A stretch of DNA of 64,000 nt from Camellia lanceoleosa. Taxonomy: Eukaryota; Streptophyta; Magnoliopsida; Ericales; Theaceae. Both the position numbers and the translations under genes were made by a program. The stretch spans positions 95,890,182 to 95,954,181 of the forward strand of contig CM045761.1 of assembly GCA_025200525.1 (NCBI GenBank), written 5' to 3'. The notes under the pieces are model-generated. The model searched no databases. It saw only the letters and a list, made by a program, of their open reading frames with translations, and had not been told where the DNA came from. Every line of letters starts with the position of its first letter. The stretch's first letter is position 1. Positions 10,727-23,400 of the stretch are shown here, piece after piece.

Positions 10727-12359
10727 GCCAAAAAGGATCAAAAGGAGGGCCAAAAGGAGTGGAAAATACACCCAAGTTTTCCTCAAAATATCTTTTCCAA
10801 ATCTAGATATTTTGCTCTAAATATCTTTTCACAAATCTAGATATTTTGAGGGCAAATAATGCCTAGCTGGAATACACTCAAAAGAGAGGAATAGGGCGGC
10901 CAACTCACGGGGGCAAAATCGTCATTTCACAAAAGGGGTGGATGGCCAGCTAGATAAAAAAAAAGAAAAAACTGCTGAGAAGACCACTGGCTGGTGGGTG
11001 CTAGGGAAGTCCAAAAATTTCCATTCAAGTTTCCAAATTGAAGCCCCGGAAGTTAGCTTTCCAATACCGCAAACCTTGCATCAAAATTCCTCCTGTAGAA
11101 AAAGTTATGCCGGTTCAGTAAACCAGCAGATTCAGTCCAACCGGACTTCAACCAACCATATCTCCTCCCCCCGGATTTGGACTTAGGAGATTCTTGAATG
11201 AAAAATGAAGCCCCGGAAGTAAGCTTGCCAATGGTGGTGGCCTCATATTTTAATTCCTCTTGTGCAAAGAGTTACGCTTGTTTCGGTGAAGCCGCGCAGA
11301 CTTTTCTCCTTCCCGGATTCATGCTGAACCACTTTTGACCAAGCAAATAACTGGTTGCTGAGACAATTGCTAGCCTCCCACCCTCCAGTGATCTTCCTGG
11401 TGCTAAAACAGAGGTACCTGCCAAAATTGAACAAAAACTAATGCAAAACGAAAGCTCGGGGACCAAAACCGCATGGTTCGGTCGAGCGCGAAAGTGGCGT
11501 TGACCCGCAGTGAGCATCAAAGGCCCCGATGTTCCTCGGAATGATAAAATAGAGGCACTTGCCAAAACCGAGAAATCGAAGATGGTTGGCGGTCGAACCG
11601 AGGCACACGGCTCGACGGCGAAAACCCGGAACCGGAGCTCCGAACGGGCAAAATAGCCTCTGCCACGAAAAGTAGCCCGCGGCCAGCGAGAGATAGTCTC
11701 GGACCACTCCTTTCCCTCGAAAGAAAAGCAGGAGCGAGTGCGTTCGCAAACCGAGACAAGGCACCGAAGCGAGTTCGGAAGTCCGGAGGCAAAGGCGCCT
11801 GGCAAGTGACTTCGAGACGAGCGAACAAGATGCAACATCACCGAAGCGCTCAATCGGTGGCGTCCCGAGGTCTTAAGGTCGGTCAAAAATGGTGTCTCAT
11901 TGCCCTCTTTGTGAACTTCGAAAGTCAAGAAGTGGCGGGAGTGAATGTCAAAGCCTAAAGACGACCCATTTTGACAAGGCGAAGACTTAGACAATCATAC
12001 AAGATGAACAAAGATATGTGTCTTGAGCATGCCCATGACGGGCAAAATGCAAAGCGATATACACGAGCCAAATGATCATGCAAGTGCAAAAGCTATAATG
12101 AAGCAAGTATTGACAAATAGATGCAGCGGTTTTAAGCAAGAATGCAAAGCAACAACTACATTTCATGCGAGTTAGGAATGCGGAGAATCATTCAATTTCG
12201 CCGTCTCACACGGAGAAGATACGATACCTGCTAGCGATTCGTCTGGGTCGCACGGCTTCAAATGAACCGTTCATACAATATCGCGGCTCGCAAAATAGAG
12301 AAATTCAACAAGAACAATATGCTAACAACATATATTCAATGTGATTCCCTGTGATTCAA

Positions 12360-13330
12360 TAGCGATTTGACACACGCAAAGGTTTCCGCGAGTGAATACA
12401 TAAAGCAGTGTGATATAGGTAAGGTGCGCAAGATAGCGCGATGCAATGCACTAACAAGTGCAGGTGAAATGCGCAAGATAGCACGATAAAATGCATGCAC
12501 AATGCAAGTAATGTGCACAAAATCGTGCAATGCGCGAAATTGCGCGAGTGAAATGTAATGCACTAACAAGTGCAGTGAGACGCGCCAAGATAAGCGCAAT
12601 GATACATCGCATAAATATAGTGCGATGGAGGTGCGCTGAACAGAACTGCACAAAATAGTGCGATTGAGGTGCGCAAAATTGCGCTGAATGATAAACCGCA
12701 CAAAACAAGGCGATTGAGGCGCAAATAGCGCGACGATAAACCGCACAAAACAGTGCGATTGAGGTGCAAAATAGCGCGAATGATAATCTGCATAAAAGCG
12801 GTGATTGAGGTGCGTAAATCGCGCGACGATAAACCGCACAAAACAAGGCGATTGAGGTGCGCAAAATAGCGCGAATGATACAATGCACAAAATAGTGCGA
12901 CACGCTAAAACAACATGATTGATTTGAAATGCACAAGGAGATACGCTAAACTTCGCCAAATGAGTGATTTGAAATGCACAAAAACGCGACACGCTAAACA
13001 AAATGAAGTGATTTGAAATGCACAAAAAAAGGCGACACGCTAAAACAAAAGCGAGTGATTTGAAATGCACAAGACAAAGGCGACACGCTAAATGTGTGAT
13101 TGATATGCAATGCACAAGATAGTGCGAGTGAGATACACACAAGATGCACAAGACAGTGCAAGTGAGATATTAAAGTGTAAGTGCACAAGACAAGGCGAAA
13201 GGGAGATAAAATGCACAAGAAAGTGTGATAAAACGATCTTCTATGCAAGTATAGCCATCTTCTATGCAATAGATACAAGCATTTTCTATGCAAGTATGGA
13301 AGCACAATTTATGCAATGTTGAAAAGCAAG
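12360..13330. repeat. Degenerate satellite-like array inside copy A (about 46-49 bp units)
   Basis: The left part repeats a unit of about 49 bp built from GATTGAGGTGCGC, AAAATAGCGCGAATGATAAA and CCGCACAAAACAGTGC. The right part (about 12900-13240) repeats GACACGCTAAA...GTGATTTGAAATGCACAA every 43-46 bp and ends in TTCTATGCAAGTAT repeats. The CGCAAAATAGCGCG and GCACAAAACAGTGC dyads are those of the large 43-bp arrays at 17.4-41.5 kb, but here they are divergent and embedded in the composite repeat. The matching position in copy B (from about 56750) lacks the expansion. Confidence 0.8.
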
Positions 13331-14021
13331 CATATTCTATGCATGAATCATAACGCTTTTAGCCTGCACGCATGCAACAAGGTATATGAAAGTCCACATT
13401 CTATGTAATAGAGTGAGCATCAAATATGTACTGGTGCTCTCTGATTTGCCTCTTAGAGGACTTTGCAACACACTCACCTCAAAAGGGGCACACCCTATTC
13501 AAATTGACAAGAGGTAACATCTGCATGTGAAACCCTTTGGTGCCGCTTTTGACCGCCATTCGACTTGAAGAAGCTTACACTTGGGGTCAGACACACTCAT
13601 ACTCCGGAGAAATGGCGAGGCTCGAGAAGATGCACTGATGCGCCTCGAATCTTGCTAAAGTTGAAACATGCTAAGATGCTCTAAATTTTTCCTCTTTCTT
13701 TTGCTTTTGCAAATCCAACCTAAATAGCTTCAGATAGGCCTTGCTCTACGTTCACACTTATCTGGGTGGACCTCATGCGGGCTTTTTTGAAAGAACCAAT
13801 CCTGCTTTTTGCACAAATGTGAGAGAACGACTAAGACTACTGAGCACAAAACGATTTTTCTTTTGAAATGAGAAAAGGATTCTCAATGTGGTATTGAGCC
13901 TATAACTCCACCATACAACCAAACGACTCAACAAGGAAATAAAAGGCACACAACCCAGACACAATCGAGTAACACTCAAACGACTAAAATAAGAATCGAA
14001 ATAAACAAAGATACGACACTC
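13331..14021. other. Noncoding part of composite repeat, copy A
   Basis: No gene seen. The sequence joins the satellite-like array to the ORF remnant that begins near 14022. It has no recognisable motif apart from A-rich stretches at about 13960-14010. Confidence 0.4.
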
Positions 14022-14460
14022 GTGACGTTAATAGTGGAGCCTGCTTTCACCGGTAGTGTTTCCCACCCTTTCTTATTTGTGCTCTCTCACATCACTGCCC
14101 TCAAGCCTCTGCTCGAAAAGCCCTTTCTACTCACTTTTCTCTCATCGCACATCTCTTCATTCTTCAATCTTCATTTTTCAAATCCTCCTGATGGTTGGAT
14201 GGATAAATGTAAAGTTGTGGCTCGTGGCCCCTAGCATTCTCAAGGCTAGATTCTTCTCTTTCTTCCGCTATACAAATAGTGAATTTCTCCCACAGAGGGG
14301 TTGTGCTACAACCCGGTGTGTAGAAAACTCAGAGTTTTCGGCATTATCGATTGAGCAGATGCTCGGCTGGGAGTTTGGACGCGATAAGATCTGGCCCTGT
14401 GTGATGGAGTGGATATCTTTGCCCCATTCTAGTTCGTGGCTTCAAGACTTTGCTTGATAC
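14022..14460 (+). pseudogene. Remnant of the composite repeat's second ORF
   Basis: Sequence from about 14035 aligns with 62760 onward in copy B. Both have a TGTTTCCCACCC stretch, then CTCACATCACTGCCC, then CTTTTCTCTCATCGCACA, then a GATGGATAAAT segment. In both, frames are interrupted by stops and shifts. Fragments such as GWEFGRDKIWPCVMEW remain readable. The better-preserved copy B contains a GLDAFHY motif and a FAGSPL motif in another frame, reminiscent of plant mobile domain-like proteins carried by plant retroelements. The function is unproven, and copy A lacks the 5' half. Confidence 0.5.
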
Positions 14461-14870
14461 CTCGTTGTTGAGGAGGTGAGAGCTTTCGCCCTTTGTTGTG
14501 CCCGCTAATGCATCACGGTGACAATGGGGAAAAGTACAGAACACCCGACCTAATTAACTGGTGTTCCCTTGGCTTCATCATTTTGTACAAATTTTTTTTA
14601 CTTAAAAACAATTTTGACCAAAAATGAGAGTTAGATTAACACTGCTTGTTCGGGCTTTTTGATTTGAAAATCACGCAAGTCAGCTATGAGCACTCTAAAA
14701 ATTTTCTCTTTGGTCCAAGAAATGGTCCAGCTTTGGAAAAGATAGAATGATTTTTTCAGAGAAATTAGCCAACCTCAAGAAAAATTCTCAAAAACTATTT
14801 TTGGTAAACGGCCACTTGCTCAATGAGCACGTAAACCTACTTCCCCGAGATGCACAAACTCAGATCCAAA

Positions 14871-15045
14871 GGAAATTGCCCAAGTAGAAGAGAGCCGCAT
14901 GGCAACGAAAATTGCCCTTCGTTTGAAATCCAGACCGCTGGCGCATTGAATAGCAAACTAAAGTTGCCCTTGTTTGAACGGCAATCCGGCAATAGCGTTG
15001 AATGGCAACTTAAAGTTGCCCCTTGTTTGAACGGCACTGACAAGA
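14871..15045. repeat. AAAGTTGCCC short tandem repeat, copy A
   Basis: Three to four units of about 55 bp built on GGCAAC..AAAGTTGCCCCTTG and TTTGAACGGCA. Each has GGCAAC and GTTGCC as short inverted arms. The same motif recurs at 63709-63822 in copy B at the same place relative to the ORF remnant. Confidence 0.65.
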
Positions 15046-16607
15046 TGGCAATACCGAGCGTATTTGCAAATACCCCTCAGAAAGCGATTTAACACAAATT
15101 TCCTGGATACGAGAAAAGCAAGAGATGATCAAAACCATTACATGGATAATCAATTTGAATTGTTTTACTACCGGACTTTAATGAAGTTGCTCACGCATCC
15201 CCGAAAGAGGGAATCAAGCCTACGTAGTTCGGTTAAGGTACACTCGGTATTTAACCTCTTTTTATGCTCTAACTTTTGCCATACGCTCAAGCAGGTGTTT
15301 TTCACCTATGAAGTTTGTCTTCTTTTTTTTCTTTTTTTCTTTCATCTCTTTCTCTTCTTTTTTTTGCATTTTTCTTTTTCTTTTCTTTTGAATCTTTTCT
15401 TTTTTTATTCTTTCTTCTCCAATCCTTGTTCGTCGCTCTTTCAGTTACCAATCCAGCCTCCTCAAAGGCAAAGTGCATGGTCTACCAAATGGTTTTGAGA
15501 TTGAGCCCTTGTATCCGTGGAGAGTGGTCATGTATCGACTTGGCAGAAAGATCTCACCAGCTCTTCTATATGACTTGATATTTTCATTCCCCAGTCTGAG
15601 GGCAGCTCGCCTAGCCTTGCAAGCTCTTCTCCCGATGAGGTTCGACCTTCTGATTCACCTTCGTGCCTCTTGTCTCGAGGGTCGCCCAAATCGCCACACA
15701 GCCTTACCGTGGCTCGCTGAACATTCCAATGCCAGCCTCATGTTTGAAAGCCAAGAGGGCTCTAGTCTCGAGGCCGAGAGCATCCTGTCGCACAATCTCA
15801 GGTTACTCCACACATGTTCACAGGACTGCCAGAAAAAAACATTTTTAAAAAGCTAAGAAATACAACGTCAAGGCCAAGATATGTATCAACTGATCAAAGC
15901 TGGTCTCTTCAAAGATTTCTACACTAACAACAAGCATGATTTCAATTTATTAAGCAGGTTTAGCACGCCTTTTCTCTCAAATAATCAAAGTTTTGTAAAC
16001 CTGAGAATTCTCCCTCTTTGTTTTCACTGCAAGGTTCAAAAGTTTTGAAAAACTCAGCCATGCGGATGACTTCTGCAGAGAGTGGTGCAATGCAATCGCC
16101 ATTTCATTCAAATCTCCTATGACAACTAGCGCACAATTTAAACAACAAATGCTATGGCAGAAAATCCATTGTCAAGCTTATTCAAAATCACAGCATAACT
16201 CGCTCCTCAAATGTGACCAAAACAAAAGACAAACACCTCTTAATCACTGACTTATACAACATGACCACTGACAACAAGATTGCATCCACAAAAGAGACTA
16301 CTCAAACAAAAGATAGACTCAAACAAAGTAGCTCAAAACCTGCACTCCACACCCAAAGCTCTAAAGCACAAATCAGCTGGGTTGTTCTGTGAACAGCTGC
16401 TGTGGCCATTCCCACGCCTCGCCTCGAGTGATCACCAAAGAGGTTCATCTCTATTCACAATATTATCTCCTGTTCACCGACCCAAAGGCCGAGAGACTCA
16501 ACAGGCCTCATGCAGTGACGACCTGTCAACAGATCCTGCATTTCATGGCTAAGACTCGGCGCAAGAGCAGGCATGGCTGGGCCACGATGGTGGCTACAGA
16601 TCGAGCA
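15046..16607. other. Noncoding or unrecognised stretch with polypyrimidine tract
   Basis: Contains GGGAATCAAGCCTACG near 15209, matched by GGGAATCAAGCCTCACG near 63950 in copy B, then a long TTTCTTTT polypyrimidine tract at about 15310-15420. Reading frames of up to 127 codons on the plus strand (15473-15856) have no recognisable domain. I see no gene I can support. Confidence 0.4.
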
Positions 16608-17275
16608 TCATGTGTAGCCTAAGAGGTTCTCGGGAGAGGTCGAGGCCAAGGGGTTTGAGATGGCCTGTCCAAGGATTTTGGAAAGCTGGATAAAGGCAAT
16701 GGAGTGATGGAAGACCCTCCACCCCGGGTTGGTACTTACGGGTTTGTGGATTTTTCTTTGGGCCTTTTGATGGGGGATTGGCGGTGTTGGCCTAGTTCTT
16801 GATCTCTTCCAAGCAGGGATTAGAGTTGAAAGGAATATTCTTGGTACAACGGCCCTTCTCTTGGCTTGCCCTTGAGTCAAAGCGCCCCCAACTTGAGTAG
16901 CGAAAGTGTCATTCACGACTTTGCGACAATCGCGAGCACTTGTTCTTTGTTCACCTCGGTTCAAAGTCTTAACGATAGCGAAGATGTTCATGGGGATCCA
17001 TGTCTACCCTTACCTTGTTCTTTCCGCTTCCACTTTGTCACGGGATTGGCCTTCCTCGGATGTAGCCGCTCTAAGCTTGGAGCCTTTTGACATGAACTCA
17101 CGGTAGGCGATGTGGTTGATGATGGAGCCAAAACTCCAAAGGCTAAATCCGCGACTGTTCTCTGAAGATCTTCAATCATCCTCATCAGCTCGGAAGTAGT
17201 GGGTTCATGGGTTTGAGATGATTGGGGTTCAGGTGCACCCATCATGCATAGGTCCATGCTTTCTGGAATAAACAC
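16608..17275 (-). pseudogene. Unrecognised minus-strand ORF pair, possibly element-encoded
   Basis: Two minus-strand frames abut: 17275-16988 (95 codons, starts MFIPESMDL) and 16991-16608 (127 codons, starts MNIFAIVKTL). They overlap by 4 nt and may be one protein with a frameshift. The first contains a heptad-like stretch, TSELMRMIEDLQRTVADL, suggesting a short coiled coil, then a basic segment ending KWKRKEQGKGRHG. The acidic/coiled-coil/basic layout is gag-like in a loose sense, but no CCHC knuckle or family motif is visible. The reading is weak, and the frame is close to a scaffold gap. Confidence 0.3.
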
Positions 17276-17331
17276 CTCAGGCTTTGGTAAATGGACCGGG
17301 GTGATGTATCTTTGGGGTCATAAGCGGATGG

Positions 17332-17431
17332 NNNNNNNNNNNNNNNNNNNNNNNNNNNNNNNNNNNNNNNNNNNNNNNNNNNNNNNNNNNNNNNNNNNNN
17401 NNNNNNNNNNNNNNNNNNNNNNNNNNNNNNN
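17332..17431. other. Scaffold gap of 100 N
   Basis: Exactly 100 undetermined bases, the conventional size for a gap of unknown length. The left contig ends in composite repeat sequence; the right contig begins inside the satellite, so the array's left boundary and true length are unknown. Confidence 0.98.
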
Positions 17432-20400
17432 AAAATAGCGAGTGTAAACCGCATAAAAAGGCGGCGCAAAATAGCGCTTAGTGATGAATTAAAAGTAAAA
17501 TAAGCTGGCAGTGATAAGGTGCGCCAAAAGCAGTGTGAGCGCCAAAAATAACGCCGTAGTGGAAATTACCCAAACAAAGCAGTCGCAGCAAAATAGCGTG
17601 AGTGATAAATCCCGAAAAGTCAAATCGCGAAAACAAACGAGTGTGGCGACGTTGGCGAAAATAGCGCGAGTGTCAAATCGCACAAAAACAGCGCGACGCT
17701 GCAAAATAGTGCGAAAATCGACAAAATACGCGACGCCAGAAATGGGCGAATATGAATCGCTTGAAAATGCTAAGCGACGCGCAAAATAAGCGCGAGTGAT
17801 AAATCACCACAAAATGCAGAAGCGACGCGCGAAAAATAGGCGGAGTAAAATCGCACAAAACAAAGTATGGGCCGAGCAAAATAGAAGGCGAAAAGATAAA
17901 TCAGACAAAAGAGCGCAACGTTACGAAAATAAGCCGAGTGGTCAATCGCGACTACAAACAAAGGCGTGAAAGCGCAAAATAACGCGAAAAGTCAATCGGG
18001 CACAAAAACAATGCGACGTGTAAAATAGCACGTAGTGTGAATCGCATAAAACAACAGAGACGACGCGCAAAATAGCACGAAAGATAAAATCGCATAAAAC
18101 AGTAAGGCGTCAGCACAAAAATAGCGCGAAAGTGTAAATCGCGACAAAACAAAGCGCGACGCGCAAAATAGTTACGTAGTGATAAAATGGCATTTCAAAA
18201 TCAATGGTGAAAGCAAAATAGCGCGAAGTAAGTCAATCGCACAAAAACAATGCGACGCCGCAAAATAACGTGACGATAAAATCGCACAAAAATAACCGGT
18301 ATGATACGCGCAAAATAGCGCGAAAGGTGATGCAAATCATGACAAAACAAAGGCGGCGCAAAATAGCGCCGAAAGGTCATAACCACAATAAACAAATCGC
18401 TGCAAACACGCAAATAGCGCCGAGGTCAACACGCACTAAAATCTGGCGAGGCTAAAAATAGCACGTAGTGATAACCGTAATAAAATGCCAAAACAGCAGG
18501 ACGCGTTACAAATAAATAAAGCGAAAGTGATCGATAAATCGCACAAAAACAAAGGCGACGCGCAAAATAGCGCGGGGATGATAAATCGCACAAAATGCTG
18601 GGCGACGCGGAAAATAGCGTGAGTCATAAATCGCACAAAACAAAGGCAACACGCAAAATACATGGTAAACCGCGATTCAAAACAAGGCGTGACGCTAAAA
18701 TAGCATCGCGCCAAAGGCAACCGTGACAAAACAAAGGTTAAGCGACGCAAGACAAAATAGCGTGAGTGGAGAATCGCACAAAATGGGGCAGAATCACAAA
18801 ATAGCGAAGTGATAACTCCGCACAAACAGTGCGATGCACGTACAGCGAGTGGATAAAATACATACAAAACACAAGGCGACGCGAAAAATAGCGTGAAAGT
18901 GATAAACAAAGACAAAAACAAAGGCGGCGAAAAAAATAGGGGCGCAGTGATAAATCAACACAAAACAAAGCTGCGACGCAAAAATATGGGTCAGATAAAA
19001 TCGCACAAAATAAGCGTTGTGACGCGCAAAAATTGCGCGAGAGTGAGAATCACCGCACAAAATAAAGTGCGAAGGCAAAATAGCGGCGAAAGTGATAATT
19101 CATACAAAAATGCGGCGCATGTGGGCAGCACAGCGCGAGTGTGTAAATCGCGACAAAATAAGGCGGACGTTAAAATAAGGCGCGTGCGGTGATAAATCGC
19201 GACAAAACAATGCTACTCAGAAATAGGGCGCGAAGGAGGATAAATCAAGTATTAAAACAAAGGCGTACGCGCAAAATAACAAGGAAAGTGTCAATCGCAG
19301 AATGTAAACAAAGGCGACACGCAAAATAGCGTGCAGAGTATACAAAAATCGCACAAAATAAAGGCGACGCGCAAAATAGCACTAGTGATAAGTCAATCGC
19401 ACAAAACAAAGGCAGGTGACGCGCAAAAACGAAAGTAAGTGATAAATCGCGACAAAATAAAGGCGACGCGTTAAAATAAAAGATCGTGACAAATTACACA
19501 AAAAGAGTCGCGCACGCGTAAACAAAGCGCGCAGTGATCAATCGCACTAAAACAAAGGCGTGACGCAAAAATGGTCAAGGTTACAAGGCGAAAGTGTCAA
19601 TCGCAGGCAAAACAATGCGTACGCGCAAAACAACGCGAGTATAATAAATCGGTGACAAAGTCAAAGAGTGATGCGCAAAATAGCACTAGAGTGAGATAAA
19701 ATCACGGGTGTCACGTAAATGCTATGTAGGACGCAAAAATGTAAGCGCGAAAGTGATAAACTACCTGGGTAAATAGTGACGACGCGCAAATAAGCGCGAA
19801 AGCGATAAATCAGACATTAAAACAAGTGCGTACCTATAAAGAAGCTTCTAGTGATAACTCAGATACTAAAATAAAGGCGTGAACGCCGCAAAATACCGCC
19901 AGTAACAATCGCGACTAAAACAATGCCAGAAGCGCAAAAAACATAAAGGCTGAAAGGTGTGAATCGCACAAAAAAAACAAGGACGCGCAAAATAGCGCGG
20001 CTTAGTGATAAATCAAGACAAAATGTAAAGGCGACGCACAAAATAGCGCTGAGTGATAAAATCGCGACAAAAATAAGGCGACGCCAGCAAAATAGCGCGG
20101 AAAAGTGTGAAATCGCACAAAAGTCAAAGGCGTACGCGCATAAAATAGCGCGAAAGTGATAACCGGCAAGAAAATAAAGGCGACGCGAAAATGGGGGCGG
20201 GTGTCGAAAAACTGCTACCCAAAACAAGGCGACAAAAGCGCAAAAATAGCGTGAGCGATAAATCGCGATTTAAATAGTGCTGGGCGACGCGCCAAATAGC
20301 GCGAGTGATAAAATCAACACAAAATAAAGGCGACGCGCAAAATAGCGCAGGAGCAAATCGTGACAAAACAAAGGCGACGTTCGTAAAATAGCGCTGGGTG

Positions 20401-23400
20401 ATAAATCAAGACAAACAAACAAAGGCGACGCGCTAAAAATAGCGCGAGTGTCAATCGCCTTCCCAAACAAAGGCGAAGCGCAAATAGCGCGGTAGTGTAA
20501 ATCGATGGCAAAACAAGCGGCGACGCTAAGTAAAATAGCGCCAAAGGATAACGCGGCAAGAAAAACATAGTCGGTCGACGAAAGCAAAATAGAGTTAGTG
20601 ATAAATTACACAAAATAAAAGCAATTCGCAAAATACGCCGGTGATAAATCGACAAAAACAAAGGCGACGCGCCAAAATAGCGCGAAAGTGTCGTAATCGC
20701 CTCAAAACAAAGGCGACACGCAAAATAGTGCGTAGTGATAAACCGCATGCACAAAACAAAGGCGACGCGTAAAATAAAGCGCGAAGTGATAAATCGTGAC
20801 AAAATCGCTGCTTACGCCGCAAAAAATATCGCTGGTCAATCGACCAAACAAAGGCGGGCGCAGGCTGAAAGTATGCGCGACGACAACCGCACAAAACAAG
20901 GCGCGACGCAAAATAGCGCGTAGTGGGTAAAATCGCATAAAACATAGTGCGATCCGCGAAAAATAGCGCGAAGGGAGAAACTCGCACAAAACAAAGGCAA
21001 CGCGCAAAAATAATAGCATGAAAAGTCAACCGCATCAAAACAAAGGCGAAGTGCAAAATAGCGCCGAGTGATTAACCGCATGCGCCCAAAAACAAAGGCG
21101 ACGCCAGAAAATAGCGCGAGTGATAAATCGGGCACAAAAATAGTGCGACGCCGCTAAAAATAGTGCGAAGTGAGAATCATCGCACAAAACAAAGGCGTAA
21201 CGCCTCAAAATAGCGAGTGATAAATCGAAAAATAAAGGCGACACACAAAATAGCGTAGTGAACCAACATGTGTCAGCGGCGACGCCGCAAAATAGCGCGA
21301 GTAGTAAACGCGACAAAAACAAAGTGCGTAATCGTGGCAAAATAGCACGTAGTGATAAATCGCATAAATAAAGGCGACGCAAAACATCACATGAGTGATC
21401 AACAATGCAGTGCAAACAAAAGGGTTAAGTGCAAATCAGCAGCGAGCAGTATACCACATGGCCATTAAAATAAAGGCTGGAAGCATTACCTGAAAAATAG
21501 AAGTAATGTAAAATCAGACAAAAATAAAGGTAACGCCGCAAAATAGCGCCAGTGATAAATGGTACAAAATGAAGGCGACGCGAAAAATGTAGCGCGCCAG
21601 ATCGGTGAACTACACAAACTGCGCGGCACAAATAGCGCGAATGAGTCAAATCAAGACAAAACAAAGGCGACACGCAAAAATAGCGCGTAGTGATAAATCG
21701 CACAAAAACAAAGGCGACGAAGCGCAAAAATCAGCGCGGAAGTCATAAATCGGGTAATAGTAAGAAATCGCGGATGCGACACGCAAAATATCGCGAACAG
21801 TGTCAATCGCACTAAAATCAGGCGAAGCGCAAGAAAATAGCACGAGGCGATAAAAACCGCGACAAAACAAAGGCGACGCGCAAAATAGCGCGCGTGAGTG
21901 ATAAACCGCACGCAGGCGAGGATAAATCGCACAAAACAAAGGCAGTAATGCGAAAATAGCAAAAATAGCATGTGTGTTAATCGCACAAACAAAGGCGGCG
22001 TGCAAAATAGCACGCAGTAAACCCCACGGTGTCAAAGGTGACGCGCAAAATAGCGCCATACTAGTAAATCGCACAAAACGGGTGAGACGCGCAAAATAGC
22101 ACGTAGTGAGAAATCAGACAAAACAAAGGCGTAATCGCCAAAATAAAGGTGTGGAGTGATAAATGCACTAAACAAAAGTAGTGATAAATCAGACGCGAGC
22201 AAATAAGCGCGTAGTGTAGAACTACAACAAAATAAATGTTGCGACGCCGCAAAATAGCGCAAGTGATAAACCGCGACAAACAAAGAAGTACCCGCAAAAT
22301 AGGCGTACAGTGATAAATCGTGACAAAGAAAGGCGGTTAAAATAGTGGGAGGGATAAATTACCCAAAAAAGTGCCACCAGTATAAAATAGGCAGCGGGAG
22401 AAACCTCGCACAATAGTGGGACGCGCTAAATATGCGAGGTGATAAAACGCACAAAACAAAGGCGTACGTTAAAAAATAGCGCGAGTGTGAATTGCGCAAA
22501 ATAAGGCGACACGCCAGGGCGAAAATAATCATAAAAAATGCGGAGCGCAATTAGTGGAAGGGTAGTAATAAATCGCATAAAAAGCAGCTCTGGCGACGCG
22601 CAAAATAGGGTGCGTGAGTGACAAATCGCACATAAAACAAGGTGGGACGCGTAAAATTAAGCGCGAAAGTGATAAACGCGACAAAACAAGGCGACGCCGC
22701 TAAAAATACCGCGAGTGTAATTGCACAAACAAAGGCGTAATTCGCAAAAAATAAAGCGCCGAAAAGTCAAATCAGATCAAAACAAAGGCGAGCGCAAAAT
22801 AAGGTGAGTGTATACCGCACAAATAGTGCGACGCCGCAAAAATAGCGCGCAGCGGCGAATCGCACAAAACAAGGCGACAAGAAAATCGCTGGCGAAAAGC
22901 AAAATCGTTATTGCAAACAAAGGTGATGCACAAAATAGCGCGAAAAGATGAATCGCGACAAAAACAAAGGCGAGCGCGTACACGCAAAAACGCGTGAGTG
23001 ACAAACTGCGACAAAACAAAGCGCGTAACGCGCAAAATAGTGCGGTAAGTGACAAACGCACACAAACAACAAGGCGACGCGCAAAAATAACGCGAAGCGT
23101 GAAATCGCGACAAAATACCGGTAAAGCACGCCGCAAAATAGCAGCACGAAAGTGATAAATCGCACAAACACAAGGCGAGACGCCAAGAAAAGAAGCGCCG
23201 AAAGTGCTGTGGAACTACATAAAATAATAGGCGACACGCAAAATAGCGCGAAGCGAGCAATTGACAAAGAGAAAGCGCTGAAAGCGCAAAATAGCGCTGA
23301 AAGTGTAAACTACCAAACGCAAAGGCGAAGCGCAAAATAAAAGCGAAGCGATAAATCAGCACAAAAACAAGCGACGCGCAAAAGAACGCGAAGGTAAACT

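Larger units (their letters stand above)
7006..12359. repeat. Composite repeat, copy A (noncoding part)
   Basis: This segment is colinear with 41654-43215 plus 52864-56750, the two halves of copy B around a nested retrotransposon. Shared landmarks in order are: GAACCAAAGAGTCC; GAGTCGCCACCTAAATATTT; CTACTAACCATGATATCTG; the CCTCGAAATGCGTGC minisatellite; the 159-bp hairpin repeat; a minus-strand promoter and leader; TGCTGGCCTCCCACCC-type sequence near 11360; and GGAGAAGATACGATA near 12210. The GTCGCCACCTAA phrase recalls untranslated regions of Tat/Ogre-type gypsy elements, so this may be LTR or UTR sequence of such a family. No LTR ends could be fixed. Confidence 0.75.

Noticed and set aside
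11272..11994. 240-codon minus-strand frame
   Set aside because: It overlaps two other similar-length frames on the same strand, and the homologous segment in copy B (55750-56230) does not keep any of these frames open over the same extent. GC-rich, stop-poor sequence is enough to explain it.
12336..13151. 271-codon minus-strand frame with CISNH/FVRFI repeats
   Set aside because: Same explanation: tandem units of about 46-49 bp lacking minus-strand stops.
15473..15856. 127-codon plus-strand frame
   Set aside because: No recognisable domain, no promoter or splice context, and no conserved counterpart visible in copy B, which ends before this point.
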